Counted from the stretch's first letter, positions 7,398 through 17,240 are shown. The stretch: DNA of 64,000 nt from Macondimonas sp045864775 (GCA_045864775.1 BTVR01000001.1:186001-250000); one strand, 5' to 3'. Numbers and translations are program-made. Notes: a model not told the origin generated them from the letters alone.

Positions 7398-8138
7398 ATG
7401 GATTGGCGATCGCATTGGGGCTTGGCACGTTCCGTTCTCCAATACCGGCTGCGACCGGGGAGGCGCCGCCGATTGGATGCGTTCTATCGGCCCTGGATCG
7501 GTGCGAACAGTCTCTGTTTCGACATCGGGGCGCATCTGGGGGATCGGGTGGACGCCTGGCGACGGCTGGGCGCGCGGGTGGTGGCGGTCGAGCCGCAGCC
7601 GCTGTTTCGGGATGTTCTCATGCGGCGTTACCGGAATGAACCGCGCGTCTGCATCGAACCGGTGGCGCTGGCCGAGCAGCCGGGCCGAACAACACTCTGG
7701 GTCAGTCGGCGCACGCCTACGGTGAGCACGATCAATCCGCTCTGGCGCGAGGCGATGGCGGTCTCGCCGCGCTTTCGCGGCGTGGCGTGGGATATGCGCT
7801 GCGAGGTCGAGGTCCTGACGCTGGACGGATTGATCGCCCGCCATGGCGTGCCGACGTTCTGCAAGCTCGATGTCGAGGGCGCCGAAGCGCAGGTGCTGGC
7901 TGGCCTCTCGCGCCCCTTGCCGGCACTGTCGTTCGAATACTCGCCGGCCGCCCTCGCGGGTGCGCTCGCATGCATCGAGCGCTTGGGCGCGCTCGGCGCC
8001 TACCGTTTCCGCCGCTCAGTCGCTGAAAGCCTGCGCTGGAGCGGCACGTGGATGACGGCGCGGCAGATGCGCGCCGATCTGGACATGCTCTCCCCCGTTG
8101 CACCGGCCGGGGATCTCTACGCCGAACGGATCGCCTGA
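7398..8138 (+). CDS. FkbM-family SAM-dependent methyltransferase
   Basis: A 246-residue protein with the SAM-binding motif CFDIGAHLGDRVDAW, the acidic strand VVAVEPQP, and the FkbM signature FCKLDVEGAEAQVLAGL. FkbM enzymes typically O-methylate sugars, polyketides or other small molecules; the substrate cannot be told from sequence. The start has the strong site GGAGG four to five bases before the ATG. The next gene on the same strand makes UDP-glucuronate, so a link to cell-surface sugar modification is possible but unproven. Confidence 0.82.
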   Translation: MDWRSHWGLARSVLQYRLRPGRRRRLDAFYRPWIGANSLCFDIGAHLGDRVDAWRRLGARVVAVEPQPLFRDVLMRRYRNEPRVCIEPVALAEQPGRTTLWVSRRTPTVSTINPLWREAMAVSPRFRGVAWDMRCEVEVLTLDGLIARHGVPTFCKLDVEGAEAQVLAGLSRPLPALSFEYSPAALAGALACIERLGALGAYRFRRSVAESLRWSGTWMTARQMRADLDMLSPVAPAGDLYAERIA

Positions 8139-8211
8139 GGCGCGGCCACGATTGATACAATCCGGCTCGAATCGGGGCCGCGTGGCGCGCTCATGAACGA
8201 AGGGGAAGCGG

Positions 8212-9564
8212 ATGAAGATCACCGTATTCGGCAGCGGCTACGTGGGGCTGGTCACGGCGGCGTGTTTCGCGCGCATGGGCAACAAGGTCCTGTGCGTGGA
8301 CATCGATGCCACCAAGGTCGCCGCCTTGCAGGCCGGGCAGGTACCGATCCGGGAGCAGGGCCTGGATGACCTGGTGGCGGCGACGATCGCTTCGGGTCAC
8401 CTGTCGTTTACCACGGACGCGGCACGCGGCGTGGCGCACGGTCTGTACCAGTTCATCGCGGTGGGCACGCCGGCGGACGAGGACGGGTCGGCGGACCTGC
8501 GTCACGTGCTGGCGGTGGCCGCCACGATCGCCAGCCACATGACCGACTACCGCATCGTCGTCGACAAATCGACGGTGCCGGTGGGCACGGCGCAGCGGGT
8601 GAGCGCCGTGATCCGGGACGCCTTGGCGCAGCGCGGGGTCGACGTGCCGTTTGCGGTGGTCTCCAATCCGGAGTTTTTGAAGGAAGGCAATGCGGTCGAG
8701 GACTTCATGAAGCCCGACCGCATCATCGTGGGCGCCGAGGATGAGCGCGCCATTCGCGAGATGCAGCGCCTCTACGCGCCGTTCAACCGCAAGAGTGACC
8801 GGCTGCTGGTGATGGATCCGCTGTCCGCCGAACTGACCAAGTACGCGGCCAATGCCATGCTGGCGACCAAGATCAGCGTGATGAACGAGTTTGCCAACAT
8901 CGCCGAGCGGGTCGGCGCCGACATCGAGCAGGTGCGCCTGGGGCTCGGATCGGACCCGCGCATCGGGTTTCATTTCATCTACCCGGGCGCGGGCTACGGG
9001 GGCTCCTGCTTTCCCAAGGATGTCAGCGCGTTGATCCACACGGCGCGCGAGGTGGGTTATCCGGCACGCATCCTCGATGCCGTGCAGTCCGTCAACGAGC
9101 ACCAGAAAAGCCGCTTGTTCGAGCGCATCCAGCAACATTTCGGTCACGACCTGTCCGGTTTGACCTTCGCGCTGTGGGGGCTGGCGTTCAAGCCCGGCAC
9201 CGACGACATGCGCGAAGCGCCGAGCCGCGTGCTGATGGAATCGCTGTGGCGGGCCGGCGCGCGGGTGCGGGCGCACGATCCGGCGGCCATGACCGAGGCG
9301 CGTCACCTGTATCCCGATGCCGAGGCGCTGACGCTGTGTGATGACCCCTTGACGTGCCTCGACGGTGCCGAGGGTCTGGTGGTGATGACCGAATGGAACG
9401 TCTACCGCAGCCCGGATTTTGACGAACTGAAGCAGCGCCTGCGCCGCCCGGTCATCTTCGACGGCCGCAATCTGTACGACCCGCATCTGATGGCCGAGCA
9501 GGGCTTCGGCTACTACGCCATCGGTCGTCCGGTCGTCGAGCCGGCGCCGTCGGCCCGCGCCTAA
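8212..9564 (+). CDS. ugd: UDP-glucose 6-dehydrogenase
   Basis: Oxidises UDP-glucose twice with NAD to UDP-glucuronate, a precursor for acidic polysaccharides. The 450-residue protein starts MKITVFGSGYVGLVTAACFA (NAD-binding glycine motif). It carries the substrate-loop NPEFLKEGNAVEDFM and the catalytic cysteine in GYGGSCFPKDVSAL (Cys about 266). The length is normal for the family. It is followed three bases later by the next gene. It fits with galE and the priming sugar transferase at 20.4-22.3 kb as a polysaccharide precursor set. Confidence 0.96.
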   Translation: MKITVFGSGYVGLVTAACFARMGNKVLCVDIDATKVAALQAGQVPIREQGLDDLVAATIASGHLSFTTDAARGVAHGLYQFIAVGTPADEDGSADLRHVLAVAATIASHMTDYRIVVDKSTVPVGTAQRVSAVIRDALAQRGVDVPFAVVSNPEFLKEGNAVEDFMKPDRIIVGAEDERAIREMQRLYAPFNRKSDRLLVMDPLSAELTKYAANAMLATKISVMNEFANIAERVGADIEQVRLGLGSDPRIGFHFIYPGAGYGGSCFPKDVSALIHTAREVGYPARILDAVQSVNEHQKSRLFERIQQHFGHDLSGLTFALWGLAFKPGTDDMREAPSRVLMESLWRAGARVRAHDPAAMTEARHLYPDAEALTLCDDPLTCLDGAEGLVVMTEWNVYRSPDFDELKQRLRRPVIFDGRNLYDPHLMAEQGFGYYAIGRPVVEPAPSARA

Positions 9565-9567
9565 GTC

Positions 9568-10524
9568 ATGACAGCGACTGGGATGCGTGCCGATCCAAAC
9601 GCCCCGCGGGTGCTGGTCGTCGGTGCCGGCGCGATCGGCGGATTCTATGGCAGCCTGCTGGCGCGTCAGGGGTGGGGCGTGGACGTGGTCTGCCGCAGCG
9701 AGGCCGATCTCGTGGCGCGGCAGGGATTTGCGATTCGCAGCGACCCGATGGGGGCGTGGACCTTTCGCCCCGGGGCCGTGCTTGCCGCGGTCCAGCAGCT
9801 GGATAAGCCGCCCGACTACCTGCTGCTGACGACCAAGGTGATCGCCGGTGAGGATCGCGCTGCGCTGATCCGCCCGGCGCTGGGCGCGCGGACCGTGATC
9901 GTCGTGCTGGAAAATGGTGTCGGCATCGAGGCGCCCCTAGCAGCAGCCTTTCCGGATCATGAACTCATCAGCGCGCTGGCTTTCGTCTGCGTTTCGCGTA
10001 ACGCACCCGGCCACATCCACCATCAGGCCTACGGCGCGCTCACGTTAGGTCGCTATCCGCAGGGTACATCGCCGGCGGCCGGGCAGTTGGCCGATGCGTT
10101 CCGGCAGGCCGGGATCGCGGTTGAGCTCAGCGCCGACATCGTGACGGCTCGCTGGCGCAAGGCTGTGTGGAACGCCGCCTTCAACCCGGCGTCGGTTCTG
10201 GCCGGCTGTGTCGACACCGGTCAGTTGATGGCCGATGAGCGGGCCGTGCAGATGATCGGGCGCGCCATGGACGAGGTATGCCGAATCGCTGCAGCCACCG
10301 GTCATCCATTGCCCGAGCAGACGGCTGAGGCAATGCTCGAGAACACGCGGCGCATGCCATCCTATCTCACCAGCATGACGCTCGATGCGCTGCAGGGCCG
10401 GCCGCTGGAGCGCGAGGCCATCCTTGGCGCCATCCTCGACGAGGCACGGGCGCGCGGGGTTGCCGCACCCACTCTGGAAACCTTCGACGCGCTGCTGCGT
10501 CTGCGCGAACCCGCGGGTCGTTGA
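9568..10524 (+). CDS. 2-dehydropantoate 2-reductase family protein
   Basis: A 318-residue NADPH-dependent reductase of the ApbA/PanE family: the N-terminal VLVVGAGAIGGFYGSLLA binds NADP, and the C-terminal helical domain has KAVWNAAFNPASVL with the conserved Lys and Asn region. Classical PanE makes pantoate for coenzyme A. Many paralogues act on other 2-keto acids, so the substrate is left open. The ATG at 9568 follows the ugd stop almost at once and has a weak site; an in-frame ATG at 9583 is an alternative. Confidence 0.8.
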   Translation: MTATGMRADPNAPRVLVVGAGAIGGFYGSLLARQGWGVDVVCRSEADLVARQGFAIRSDPMGAWTFRPGAVLAAVQQLDKPPDYLLLTTKVIAGEDRAALIRPALGARTVIVVLENGVGIEAPLAAAFPDHELISALAFVCVSRNAPGHIHHQAYGALTLGRYPQGTSPAAGQLADAFRQAGIAVELSADIVTARWRKAVWNAAFNPASVLAGCVDTGQLMADERAVQMIGRAMDEVCRIAAATGHPLPEQTAEAMLENTRRMPSYLTSMTLDALQGRPLEREAILGAILDEARARGVAAPTLETFDALLRLREPAGR

Positions 10525-10749
10525 TCGCGCCGGCTGGAAGTTGAGCGGGCTTCGTTGTACCGTTAGCGCTCTCCGGCTGCCCAGGGTCGTGGCAGCCTGC
10601 TCGATGCCCCAAGGAAAGACGGCGCATACAGCGCCGCAATCCAGTGCGAGGGAAGTCGATGGGCCGTGGCATCACGCCGCCGGCCGCCGTGCAGACGCAG
10701 GCATGGAGCACATGGAGTCGGCAGGATCGTCCGCACAGGAGTTATGCAA

Positions 10750-11931
10750 ATGGCTGATGCAGTTATCGTTTCCACCGCCCGCACCGGGATTGGCAAGGCA
10801 TTCAAGGGTTCCTTGAACCTGACCCACGGCGCCGAGATGGGCGGCCACGTCATCAAGCATGCCGTCGAGCGCGCCGGCATCGATCCGGCCGAAGTTGAAG
10901 AAATCATCATGGGCTGCGGTCTGCCCGAAGGCGCGACCGGCAACAACATCGCCCGCCTCGCCGGCATTCGCGGCGGCATTCCGGTCACCTCGACCGGCGC
11001 CACCATCGCCCGGTTCTGCGGCTCCGGCCTCTCCGCCGTGGCCCACGCCGCCCAGCGCTGCATCGTCGACAAGGTGCCGGTCGCCGTCGGCGGCGGGCTG
11101 GAGTCGATCAGCCTGGTGCAGAACAACATGAACATGAAGCACGCGATGGACAAGGGGCTGCTCAAGCTCAAGCCCACCATCATGATGCCCATGATCCCGA
11201 CGGCGGAGAACGTGGCCAAGCGCTTCAACGTCACGCGCGAGGAAGCCGACCAGCTCGCGCTGCTCAGCCAGCAGCGCACCGCCGAAGCCCAGCGCAACGG
11301 CAAACTGGCCGATGAGATCGTGCCCATCACGGTGACCATGGAAGTCACCGACAAGGAAACCGGCAAGACCGAGAAGGTCGAGGTGACCCTGAGCCAGGAC
11401 GAAGGCAACCGCGTCGACACCACGCTCGAAAAGCTGGCCTCGCTCAAGCCCGTTTCCGGTCCCACCGGCACGGTCACGGCCGGTAATGCCAGCCAGCTCT
11501 CCGACGGCGCGGCTGCGGTCGTCATCATGAACGGCGAATACGCCGAGAAGAAGGGTGTGAAGCCGCTGGGCATCTTCCGCGGTTTTGCGACTGCCGGCTG
11601 CGAACCCGACATCATGGGCATCGGTCCGGTCTTCGCCATTCCGCGTCTGCTCGAGCGCCATGGCCTCAAGATGGACGACATCGGCCTGTGGGAACTCAAT
11701 GAAGCCTTCGGTGTGCAGGCGATGTACTGCATCAAGGAACTGGGCATCCCCATGGAATTGTGCAACGTCAATGGCGGCGCCATCGCCATCGGCCACCCCT
11801 ACGGCATGTCCGGCGCCCGCATGGTCGGCGCGGCCCTGCTCGAAGGCAAGCGCCGTGGCGTGAAGCACGTCGTGGTGTCGATGTGCATCGCCCAGGGCAT
11901 GGGCGCGGCCGGCCTGTTCGAAGTGGTGTGA
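10750..11931 (+). CDS. Acetyl-CoA acetyltransferase / thiolase family protein
   Basis: Thiolase II type enzyme that condenses or cleaves acyl-CoAs in beta-oxidation or short-chain ketoacyl-CoA metabolism. The 393-residue protein has the nucleophile Cys in ARFCGSGLSAVAHAAQ, the catalytic His in NVNGGAIAIGHPYGMSGARM and the second Cys in VVSMCIAQGMGAAGLF. The chosen ATG at 10750 has AGGAG eight bases upstream; an ATG six bases earlier is too close to that site. A strong terminator follows, separating it from etfBA. The chain-length preference is unknown. Confidence 0.93.
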   Translation: MADAVIVSTARTGIGKAFKGSLNLTHGAEMGGHVIKHAVERAGIDPAEVEEIIMGCGLPEGATGNNIARLAGIRGGIPVTSTGATIARFCGSGLSAVAHAAQRCIVDKVPVAVGGGLESISLVQNNMNMKHAMDKGLLKLKPTIMMPMIPTAENVAKRFNVTREEADQLALLSQQRTAEAQRNGKLADEIVPITVTMEVTDKETGKTEKVEVTLSQDEGNRVDTTLEKLASLKPVSGPTGTVTAGNASQLSDGAAAVVIMNGEYAEKKGVKPLGIFRGFATAGCEPDIMGIGPVFAIPRLLERHGLKMDDIGLWELNEAFGVQAMYCIKELGIPMELCNVNGGAIAIGHPYGMSGARMVGAALLEGKRRGVKHVVVSMCIAQGMGAAGLFEVV

Positions 11932-11954
11932 GGCTGATCGCGAGCGATCTGCCC

Positions 11955-11986
11955 GGCCCGGAGCCTTGCCGCTCCGGGCCTTTTTT
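11955..11986 (+). terminator. Rho-independent terminator after the thiolase gene
   Basis: Perfect 10-bp GC-rich stem GGCCCGGAGC / GCTCCGGGCC with loop CTTGCC, followed at once by six T. Confidence 0.95.
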
Positions 11987-12123
11987 GCGTGATCCGGTTT
12001 TGGGATCGTGAGCGGCCGCGTGTTAACATTCGCGGCTTTGGTCAGGTCTCGTGCCGGCGGGGTGAACGGCCTCGCGGTGCCGGCGCCGTTAATTTCTATG
12101 AATGACTTGGAGCGACTACGGTC

Positions 12124-12870
12124 ATGAAGATTCTGGTGGGTGTCAAGCGGGTCGTTGATTACAACGTCCGCGTACAGGTCAAGCCGGACGGGTCCGGCGT
12201 GGCCCTCGACGGCGTCAAGATGAGCGTCAATCCTTTCGACGAAATCGCCGTCGAAGAGGCGCTGCGCCTCAAGGAAGCCGGCAAGGCCGCGGAAGTCGTC
12301 GTCGTGTCCATCGGCACGTCTGCCGCCCAGGAGCAGTTGCGCACCGCGCTTGCCATGGGCGCCGATCGCGCCATTCTTGTGGAGTCCCCGGAAGCGCCCC
12401 AGCCGCTCACCGTGGCCCGCATCCTCGCCAAGCTGGTGGAGAAGGAAGGTGCCGGTCTCGTCCTCCTCGGCAAGCAGGCCATCGATGACGACGCCGGCCA
12501 GACGCCCCAGATGCTGGCGGCGCTGCTCGGCTGCGCGCAGGCTTCCTACGCTTCCCGGATCGAGATCGACGGCAACAGCGCCAAGGTGACACAGGAAGTC
12601 GATGCCGGCCTGCAGACCATCGAAGTGGACCTGCCGGCAGTCATCAGCGCCGACTTGCGCTTGAACGAGCCCCGCTACGTCAAGCTGCCGGACATCATGA
12701 AGGCGAAGAAGAAACCCCTCGATACCGTTGCCCTCGCCGATCTGGGCGTGGCGCCGGCCGCGGCGCTCAAGGTCGTGAAGACCGAAGCGCCAGCCGCGCG
12801 TGGCGGTGGGCGCAAGGTCGCCAGCGCTGAGGAACTGGTCAAGGAACTGAAGAACAAGGGGCTGCTGTAA
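12124..12870 (+). CDS. etfB: Electron transfer flavoprotein beta subunit
   Basis: Small subunit of ETF, which collects electrons from acyl-CoA and other dehydrogenases and delivers them to ETF-quinone oxidoreductase. The 248-residue protein starts MKILVGVKRVVDYNVRVQVK and includes the AMP-binding/recognition region VLLGKQAIDDDAGQTPQMLA. The stop TAA shares its last base with the start of etfA, giving strict coupling. GGAG is found ten bases before the ATG. Located between a thiolase and an acyl-CoA synthetase, it points to fatty-acid or acyl degradation. Confidence 0.97.
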   Translation: MKILVGVKRVVDYNVRVQVKPDGSGVALDGVKMSVNPFDEIAVEEALRLKEAGKAAEVVVVSIGTSAAQEQLRTALAMGADRAILVESPEAPQPLTVARILAKLVEKEGAGLVLLGKQAIDDDAGQTPQMLAALLGCAQASYASRIEIDGNSAKVTQEVDAGLQTIEVDLPAVISADLRLNEPRYVKLPDIMKAKKKPLDTVALADLGVAPAAALKVVKTEAPAARGGGRKVASAEELVKELKNKGLL

Positions 12871-13817
12871 TGAGCAAGGTACTGATTGTTGGCGAACAGA
12901 CCGGCGGCGTCCTGGGACAGGCCGTCGGGCGCGCCGTGGCGTGTGCCAAGGAATTGAATCCCGCGGAAGTGACGGTGGCCTTGTTCGGTGCTGGCGATCT
13001 GGGCAGTGCCGCGCAGGCTGCGGCGGCGCTCGAGGGCGTGACGCGCGTGGTCACCGTGGACAACCCGGCCAATGCCAACCCGCTCGCAGCCCTGGTTGCA
13101 CCGCAGGTGGTGGCCTTGACCCAGCAGGGCGGCTACGGCTACGTCCTGGCGGGCAACACCAGCTTGGGCAAGGACACCCTGCCTCGGGTGGCGGCATTGC
13201 TCGGCGTGCCGCAGGTGACCGACATCATGCAGGTGCTCGGCGCGCGCAGCTTCAAGCGGCCAACCTATGCCGGCAACGCGATCGTAACCGTTGAAGTCGA
13301 GGGCGACGGTGTGATTTGCGGGACGGTTCGCGGCGCATCTTATCCGGCCGTGGGCACCGGCGGCGCGGCGGCCATCGAAGCCGTGAGCCTGGATGTGGCG
13401 CTGCCGGGGCATACCCGTTTCGTGTCGCAGGAAACCAGCAAGAGCGATCGGCCTGATCTGCAGAGCGCGCCCAAGGTCGTCTCCGGTGGCCGTGGCGTCG
13501 GCAGCGCGGAAAACTTCAAGGTGATCTTCAGCTTCGCCGACAAGATCGGCGCTGGCGTCGGCGCATCCCGCGCTGCGGTGGACGCCGGTTTTGTGCCCAA
13601 CGAGATGCAGGTCGGCCAGACTGGCAAGATCATCGCGCCCGAGCTCTATGTCGCAGTCGGGATCTCCGGCGCCATCCAGCATCTGGCGGGCATCAAGGAC
13701 GCCGGCACCATCGTCGCCATCAACAAGGATGAGGAAGCGCCCATCTTTGAAGTGGCGGATCTGGGCCTGGTCGGCGATCTGTTCCAGGTTCTGCCGGAAT
13801 TGGAAAAGCTGGTGTGA
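12870..13817 (+). CDS. etfA: Electron transfer flavoprotein alpha subunit
   Basis: Large FAD-binding subunit of ETF, 315 residues. The C-terminal FAD domain has the signature LYVAVGISGAIQHLAGI and IVAINKDEEAPIFEVADLGLVGD, and the N-terminal domain matches the usual alpha subunit. It begins on the last base of the etfB stop codon (TAATG). A strong terminator follows. Confidence 0.97.
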   Translation: MSKVLIVGEQTGGVLGQAVGRAVACAKELNPAEVTVALFGAGDLGSAAQAAAALEGVTRVVTVDNPANANPLAALVAPQVVALTQQGGYGYVLAGNTSLGKDTLPRVAALLGVPQVTDIMQVLGARSFKRPTYAGNAIVTVEVEGDGVICGTVRGASYPAVGTGGAAAIEAVSLDVALPGHTRFVSQETSKSDRPDLQSAPKVVSGGRGVGSAENFKVIFSFADKIGAGVGASRAAVDAGFVPNEMQVGQTGKIIAPELYVAVGISGAIQHLAGIKDAGTIVAINKDEEAPIFEVADLGLVGDLFQVLPELEKLV

Positions 13818-13862
13818 GCCGTCCGTATGGCCGTGCGGGTGATTCCGGCGCGGTATGACTGA

Positions 13863-13890
13863 AAGAGGGGGCCAGCGCCCCCTCTTTTTT
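13863..13890 (+). terminator. Rho-independent terminator after etfBA
   Basis: 10-bp stem AAGAGGGGGC / GCCCCCTCTT with a CAGC loop, running into a T6 tract. Confidence 0.95.
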
Positions 13891-14024
13891 GGGTCAACGA
13901 AAGTCCGGCGGCAACGGACGCTCGATCCGTCTGGACCGTGCTTGCGGCCGGCGCCCGCGCGGTTTATGGTCATCGCCGGAGCGCTGGCGCTCGACGTTTT
14001 TTCCCATCACAAGGAGTGCGCTTC

Positions 14025-14423
14025 ATGTCGGCGGAACTGTTTTGGCTCACCTGGACCGTGATCCTGACCGCCTTTATGTTTTTTCCCTATGTCCTGAACC
14101 GGATCGGAATCCGTGGCCTGTTCGGCGCCATGGGCAATCCCCGACCCGATGATCTCCCTGAGTCGGACTGGGCGCGGCGGGCGATGCGCGCCCACGCCAA
14201 TGCGGTGGAAAACCTCGTCGTCTTTGCGCCGCTGGTGCTCGTGGTGGAACTCGTCGGCGCCAATTCCGGGATGACGGCCTTCGGTGCGGCGCTGTATTTC
14301 TGGGCCCGGCTGGCGCACTACGCGGTGTACACCCTGGGCATCCCGATCGTGCGCACCGTGAGTTTCTTCGCGGGACTGGCCGGAGAAATTCTGCTCATGA
14401 TCGCCCTCGTCGGGGCCATGTGA
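14025..14423 (+). CDS. MAPEG family membrane protein
   Basis: A 132-residue four-helix membrane protein of the MAPEG superfamily (microsomal glutathione transferase-like): FWLTWTVILTAFMFFPYVLNR, the loop with RRAMRAHANAVENLVVFAPL (the conserved R-A-x-x-N-x-x-E motif), and YFWARLAHYAVYTLGIPIVRT. Bacterial members may conjugate glutathione to lipophilic compounds or act on eicosanoid-like lipids; the substrate is not predictable. AAGGAG lies eight bases before the ATG. The next gene begins seven bases after its stop, suggesting one operon with the quinone oxidoreductase. Confidence 0.88.
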   Translation: MSAELFWLTWTVILTAFMFFPYVLNRIGIRGLFGAMGNPRPDDLPESDWARRAMRAHANAVENLVVFAPLVLVVELVGANSGMTAFGAALYFWARLAHYAVYTLGIPIVRTVSFFAGLAGEILLMIALVGAM

Positions 14424-14430
14424 CGACTGC

Positions 14431-15420
14431 ATGACGCGCATGCGGGCCCTGATCGCCAATCATCCCGGCGGCCCGGAGGTTCTGGAATGGGCCGAAGTGG
14501 ATCTTCCGGACGTCGGCACCGAAGAGGTCCGGGTCCGGGTGCATGCCGCAGGCGTCAATCGCGCCGATCTGCTGCAGCGCAGCGGATTCTATCCGCCACC
14601 GGCCGGATGGGATCCGCGCCGGATCGGCCTGGAATACGCCGGCGTGGTGGAGTATGCGGGCGCACGCTGCGCGCTGCGCCGAGCCGGCGATCGGGTGATG
14701 GGCATCGTGGCGGCCGGCGCATGTGCTGATTTCGTGACCGTTCCTGAGCGCGAAACGCTCCCGATTCCGGACGGGCTGACCGACGCTGAAGCAGCTGCGA
14801 TTCCCGAGGCCTTTCTGACGGCTTTCCGCGCCTTGTGGGAAGAAGGCGAACTTCACCCGGGCGAGGCTGTACTGGTTCGGATTGCGACCTCGGCCGTGGG
14901 CATGGCGGCGATCCAGCTGGCCCACGCGGCCGGCCATCCCGTCGCCGGAACCGGACGTGATCCGGATCGCTTGGCCGCCTTGCGCGATCTGGGCCTGGGC
15001 CATCCCTTGGTCGAAGGCCCCGAGATGACGCGGCGTGTCCGAGCCGCTCTGGGTCAAGCGCCTCAGGTCGTGCTGGATCTGTGGGGCGGCGGGCGACTGG
15101 CCGAGCATCTGGCGCTGCTCGCGGAGGAGGGCCGTCTGGTCGTCGTCGGTCTGCTGGGCGGCAGTCGTGACACGCTCGATCTGGCGACGCTGCTGATGCG
15201 GCGGCAGAGCATCCGCACGCTGACCATGCGCAGCCAGCCGATCGAGCGTCGCATTGCGCTGGTGCGCCGTTTCGAACGGGAGGTCCTGCCGTTGCTGGCT
15301 GCCGGGCGCCTGCGCATGCCTGTCGCGCAGGTGTACCCGATGGCCGATGCGGCGCAGGCGCATCGGGACATGGCGCAAGGCGGTCACCCGGGCAAGCGGG
15401 TGCTGTCGCTGAGTCGCTGA
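14431..15420 (+). CDS. NAD(P)H-quinone oxidoreductase, PIG3 type (zinc-free MDR family)
   Basis: A 329-residue medium-chain dehydrogenase/reductase. The N-terminal half contains GVNRADLLQRSGFYPPPAGW, diagnostic of the TP53I3/PIG3-like quinone oxidoreductases. Zinc-ligand cysteines of true alcohol dehydrogenases are absent. The cofactor fold is present (VLVRIATSAVGMAAIQLAHA), but the usual second glycine-rich turn is modified to ATSAVG. It probably reduces quinones or reactive enones with NADPH. It sits directly behind the MAPEG gene, a plausible detoxification pair. Confidence 0.88.
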   Translation: MTRMRALIANHPGGPEVLEWAEVDLPDVGTEEVRVRVHAAGVNRADLLQRSGFYPPPAGWDPRRIGLEYAGVVEYAGARCALRRAGDRVMGIVAAGACADFVTVPERETLPIPDGLTDAEAAAIPEAFLTAFRALWEEGELHPGEAVLVRIATSAVGMAAIQLAHAAGHPVAGTGRDPDRLAALRDLGLGHPLVEGPEMTRRVRAALGQAPQVVLDLWGGGRLAEHLALLAEEGRLVVVGLLGGSRDTLDLATLLMRRQSIRTLTMRSQPIERRIALVRRFEREVLPLLAAGRLRMPVAQVYPMADAAQAHRDMAQGGHPGKRVLSLSR

Positions 15421-15667
15421 CCATCCCAGCGGCCTAACGGCCGCCCTGAGCCCGCTTGAGGCCTAATTCTGCCCATCCGCCTGATCGGCTTCCCGCTTCC
15501 GCGGCCGCAAAGCGCCGCTCGGACACTCGTCCGCCGTCGCATAACCTGAACCTGACCCTCCATCCGCTGTGTTTTCGCCTGCGCTTGCGCGCGTGGATCG
15601 AGTGGCGAGAGCGCAGCGGAGTCACTATGGTTGACGAGAACCCATCAGTGCGAAGCAGGGAGGTGCC

Positions 15668-17218
15668 ATGTCAGGGAAGACGGGATTTTGGGCCATCGCT
15701 CAGAGCGATCCGCAACGGATTGCGCTCATCGACGGGGCGGGGCGTCCGGTGAGTTTCGACAACCTCGATGAGCGAGCCAACCGTTTGTCGAACGGCTTGC
15801 GGTCACTCGGTCTTCAGTATCGCGACAGCGTCGCCATGCTGATGCACAACGATCCGGCCTGGATCGAGGCATTTCTGGCGGCGCATCAGACCGGCCTCTA
15901 TCTGACGCCCATCAACTACCATCTGACCGGACCCGAAGTCGCCTACATCATCGGCAACTGCGAGGCCAAGGCGTTCATCGCCCACGAACGGCATGCCGCA
16001 GCCGCCATCAAAGCCGTCGAGGATCTGGGTTATGACCGCTCGCGCTGTTTTGCGGTAGGCGATATTCCGGGATTTCGCAGCTACGAGGACTTTCTCGCGG
16101 AACAGTCCGCCGAGCCGCCGACGGAGCGTCAGGCCGGTACGCTGATGCTGTACACCTCCGGTACCACCGGCCGCCCCAAGGGCGTGCGGCGGCCGCTGAT
16201 GCCGGGCAACCCGGATGTCGTGGCGAGCATGGCGGGCATGCTGGGGGCCTTGTTCAAGCTCAAGGCCGGCGAGGGGGTCCATCTGGTCACCGGCCCGCTC
16301 TACCACGCCGCCCCCGGCGGGTTCGGGAGCGCTTCCCTGCATCTGGGCCATACCCTGGTGCTGATGGACAAGTGGGACGCCGAGGACACCCTGCGCCTGA
16401 TCGAGCGCCACCGGGTGACGTCCACGCACATGGTTCCGACCATGTTCCACCGCATGCTCGCATTGCCCGATGCGGTAAAGCGGCGCTACGACGTGTCCAG
16501 TCTGCGCGCGGTGATCCATGGCGCGGCACCGATCGGTGTCGAGGCGAAAAAGGCCTTGATCGCGTGGTGGGGCCCGGTGATCTACGAATACTACGGCGCG
16601 ACCGAAGGAGGCGGGACCATCGCGACTTCCGAGGACTGGCTGAAAAAACCGGGCACCGTGGGCAAGCCCTGGCCGGGGACCGAGATCCGCATCTTCGACG
16701 ATGCCGGCCAGCGATTGCCGGCAGGCGAGCCGGGCAACGTCTACATGAAGTCCATGGTCGGCGAATTCGAATACTACAAGGACCCTGGCAAGACACGGGA
16801 GAGCCACCGCGACGGACTGTTCACCGTGGGGGACATCGGTTACCTGGACGAGGACGGCTGGCTGTTCCTGTGCGACCGGGCCAAGGATCTGATCATTTCC
16901 GGGGGCGTGAATATCTATCCCGCCGAGATCGAGAAAACGCTCATGGAGCATCCCAAGGTCGCCGATGCCGCAGTGTTCGGGATTCCCAACGAAGAGTGGG
17001 GTGAGGAGGTCAAGGCTGTCGTCCAGCCCGCCGACGGCATCGAGCCCGGTCCGGTGCTGGCCGAGGAACTGATGGCCTTCGCCGCCGAGCGGCTCGCGCG
17101 CTTCAAGCTGCCGCGCTCCATCGACTTTGCCGCTGAATTGCCGCGCCTGGATACCGGCAAGCTCTATAAACGCTTCCTGCGCGATCCCTACTGGGAGGGG
17201 CGAGACCGGAAGATCTGA
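15668..17218 (+). CDS. Acyl-CoA synthetase (AMP-forming)
   Basis: Activates a carboxylic acid to its CoA thioester through an acyl-AMP. The 516-residue protein has the P-loop LMLYTSGTTGRPKGV (about residues 160-175), the A5 motif YEYYGATEGGG, the A7/A8 hinge LFTVGDIGYLDEDGWLFLCD with AKDLIISGGVNIYP, and the C-terminal catalytic Lys region RLDTGKLYKRFL. The start has AGGGAGG upstream. It resembles short/medium-chain acyl or aromatic acid ligases; the chain length is not determined. It is co-directional with, and ends 160 bases before, the copper monooxygenase operon, making it a candidate for using acids produced downstream of hydrocarbon oxidation. Confidence 0.92.
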   Translation: MSGKTGFWAIAQSDPQRIALIDGAGRPVSFDNLDERANRLSNGLRSLGLQYRDSVAMLMHNDPAWIEAFLAAHQTGLYLTPINYHLTGPEVAYIIGNCEAKAFIAHERHAAAAIKAVEDLGYDRSRCFAVGDIPGFRSYEDFLAEQSAEPPTERQAGTLMLYTSGTTGRPKGVRRPLMPGNPDVVASMAGMLGALFKLKAGEGVHLVTGPLYHAAPGGFGSASLHLGHTLVLMDKWDAEDTLRLIERHRVTSTHMVPTMFHRMLALPDAVKRRYDVSSLRAVIHGAAPIGVEAKKALIAWWGPVIYEYYGATEGGGTIATSEDWLKKPGTVGKPWPGTEIRIFDDAGQRLPAGEPGNVYMKSMVGEFEYYKDPGKTRESHRDGLFTVGDIGYLDEDGWLFLCDRAKDLIISGGVNIYPAEIEKTLMEHPKVADAAVFGIPNEEWGEEVKAVVQPADGIEPGPVLAEELMAFAAERLARFKLPRSIDFAAELPRLDTGKLYKRFLRDPYWEGRDRKI

Positions 17219-17240
17219 ACCCGTCAGCACCCAAGGTCAC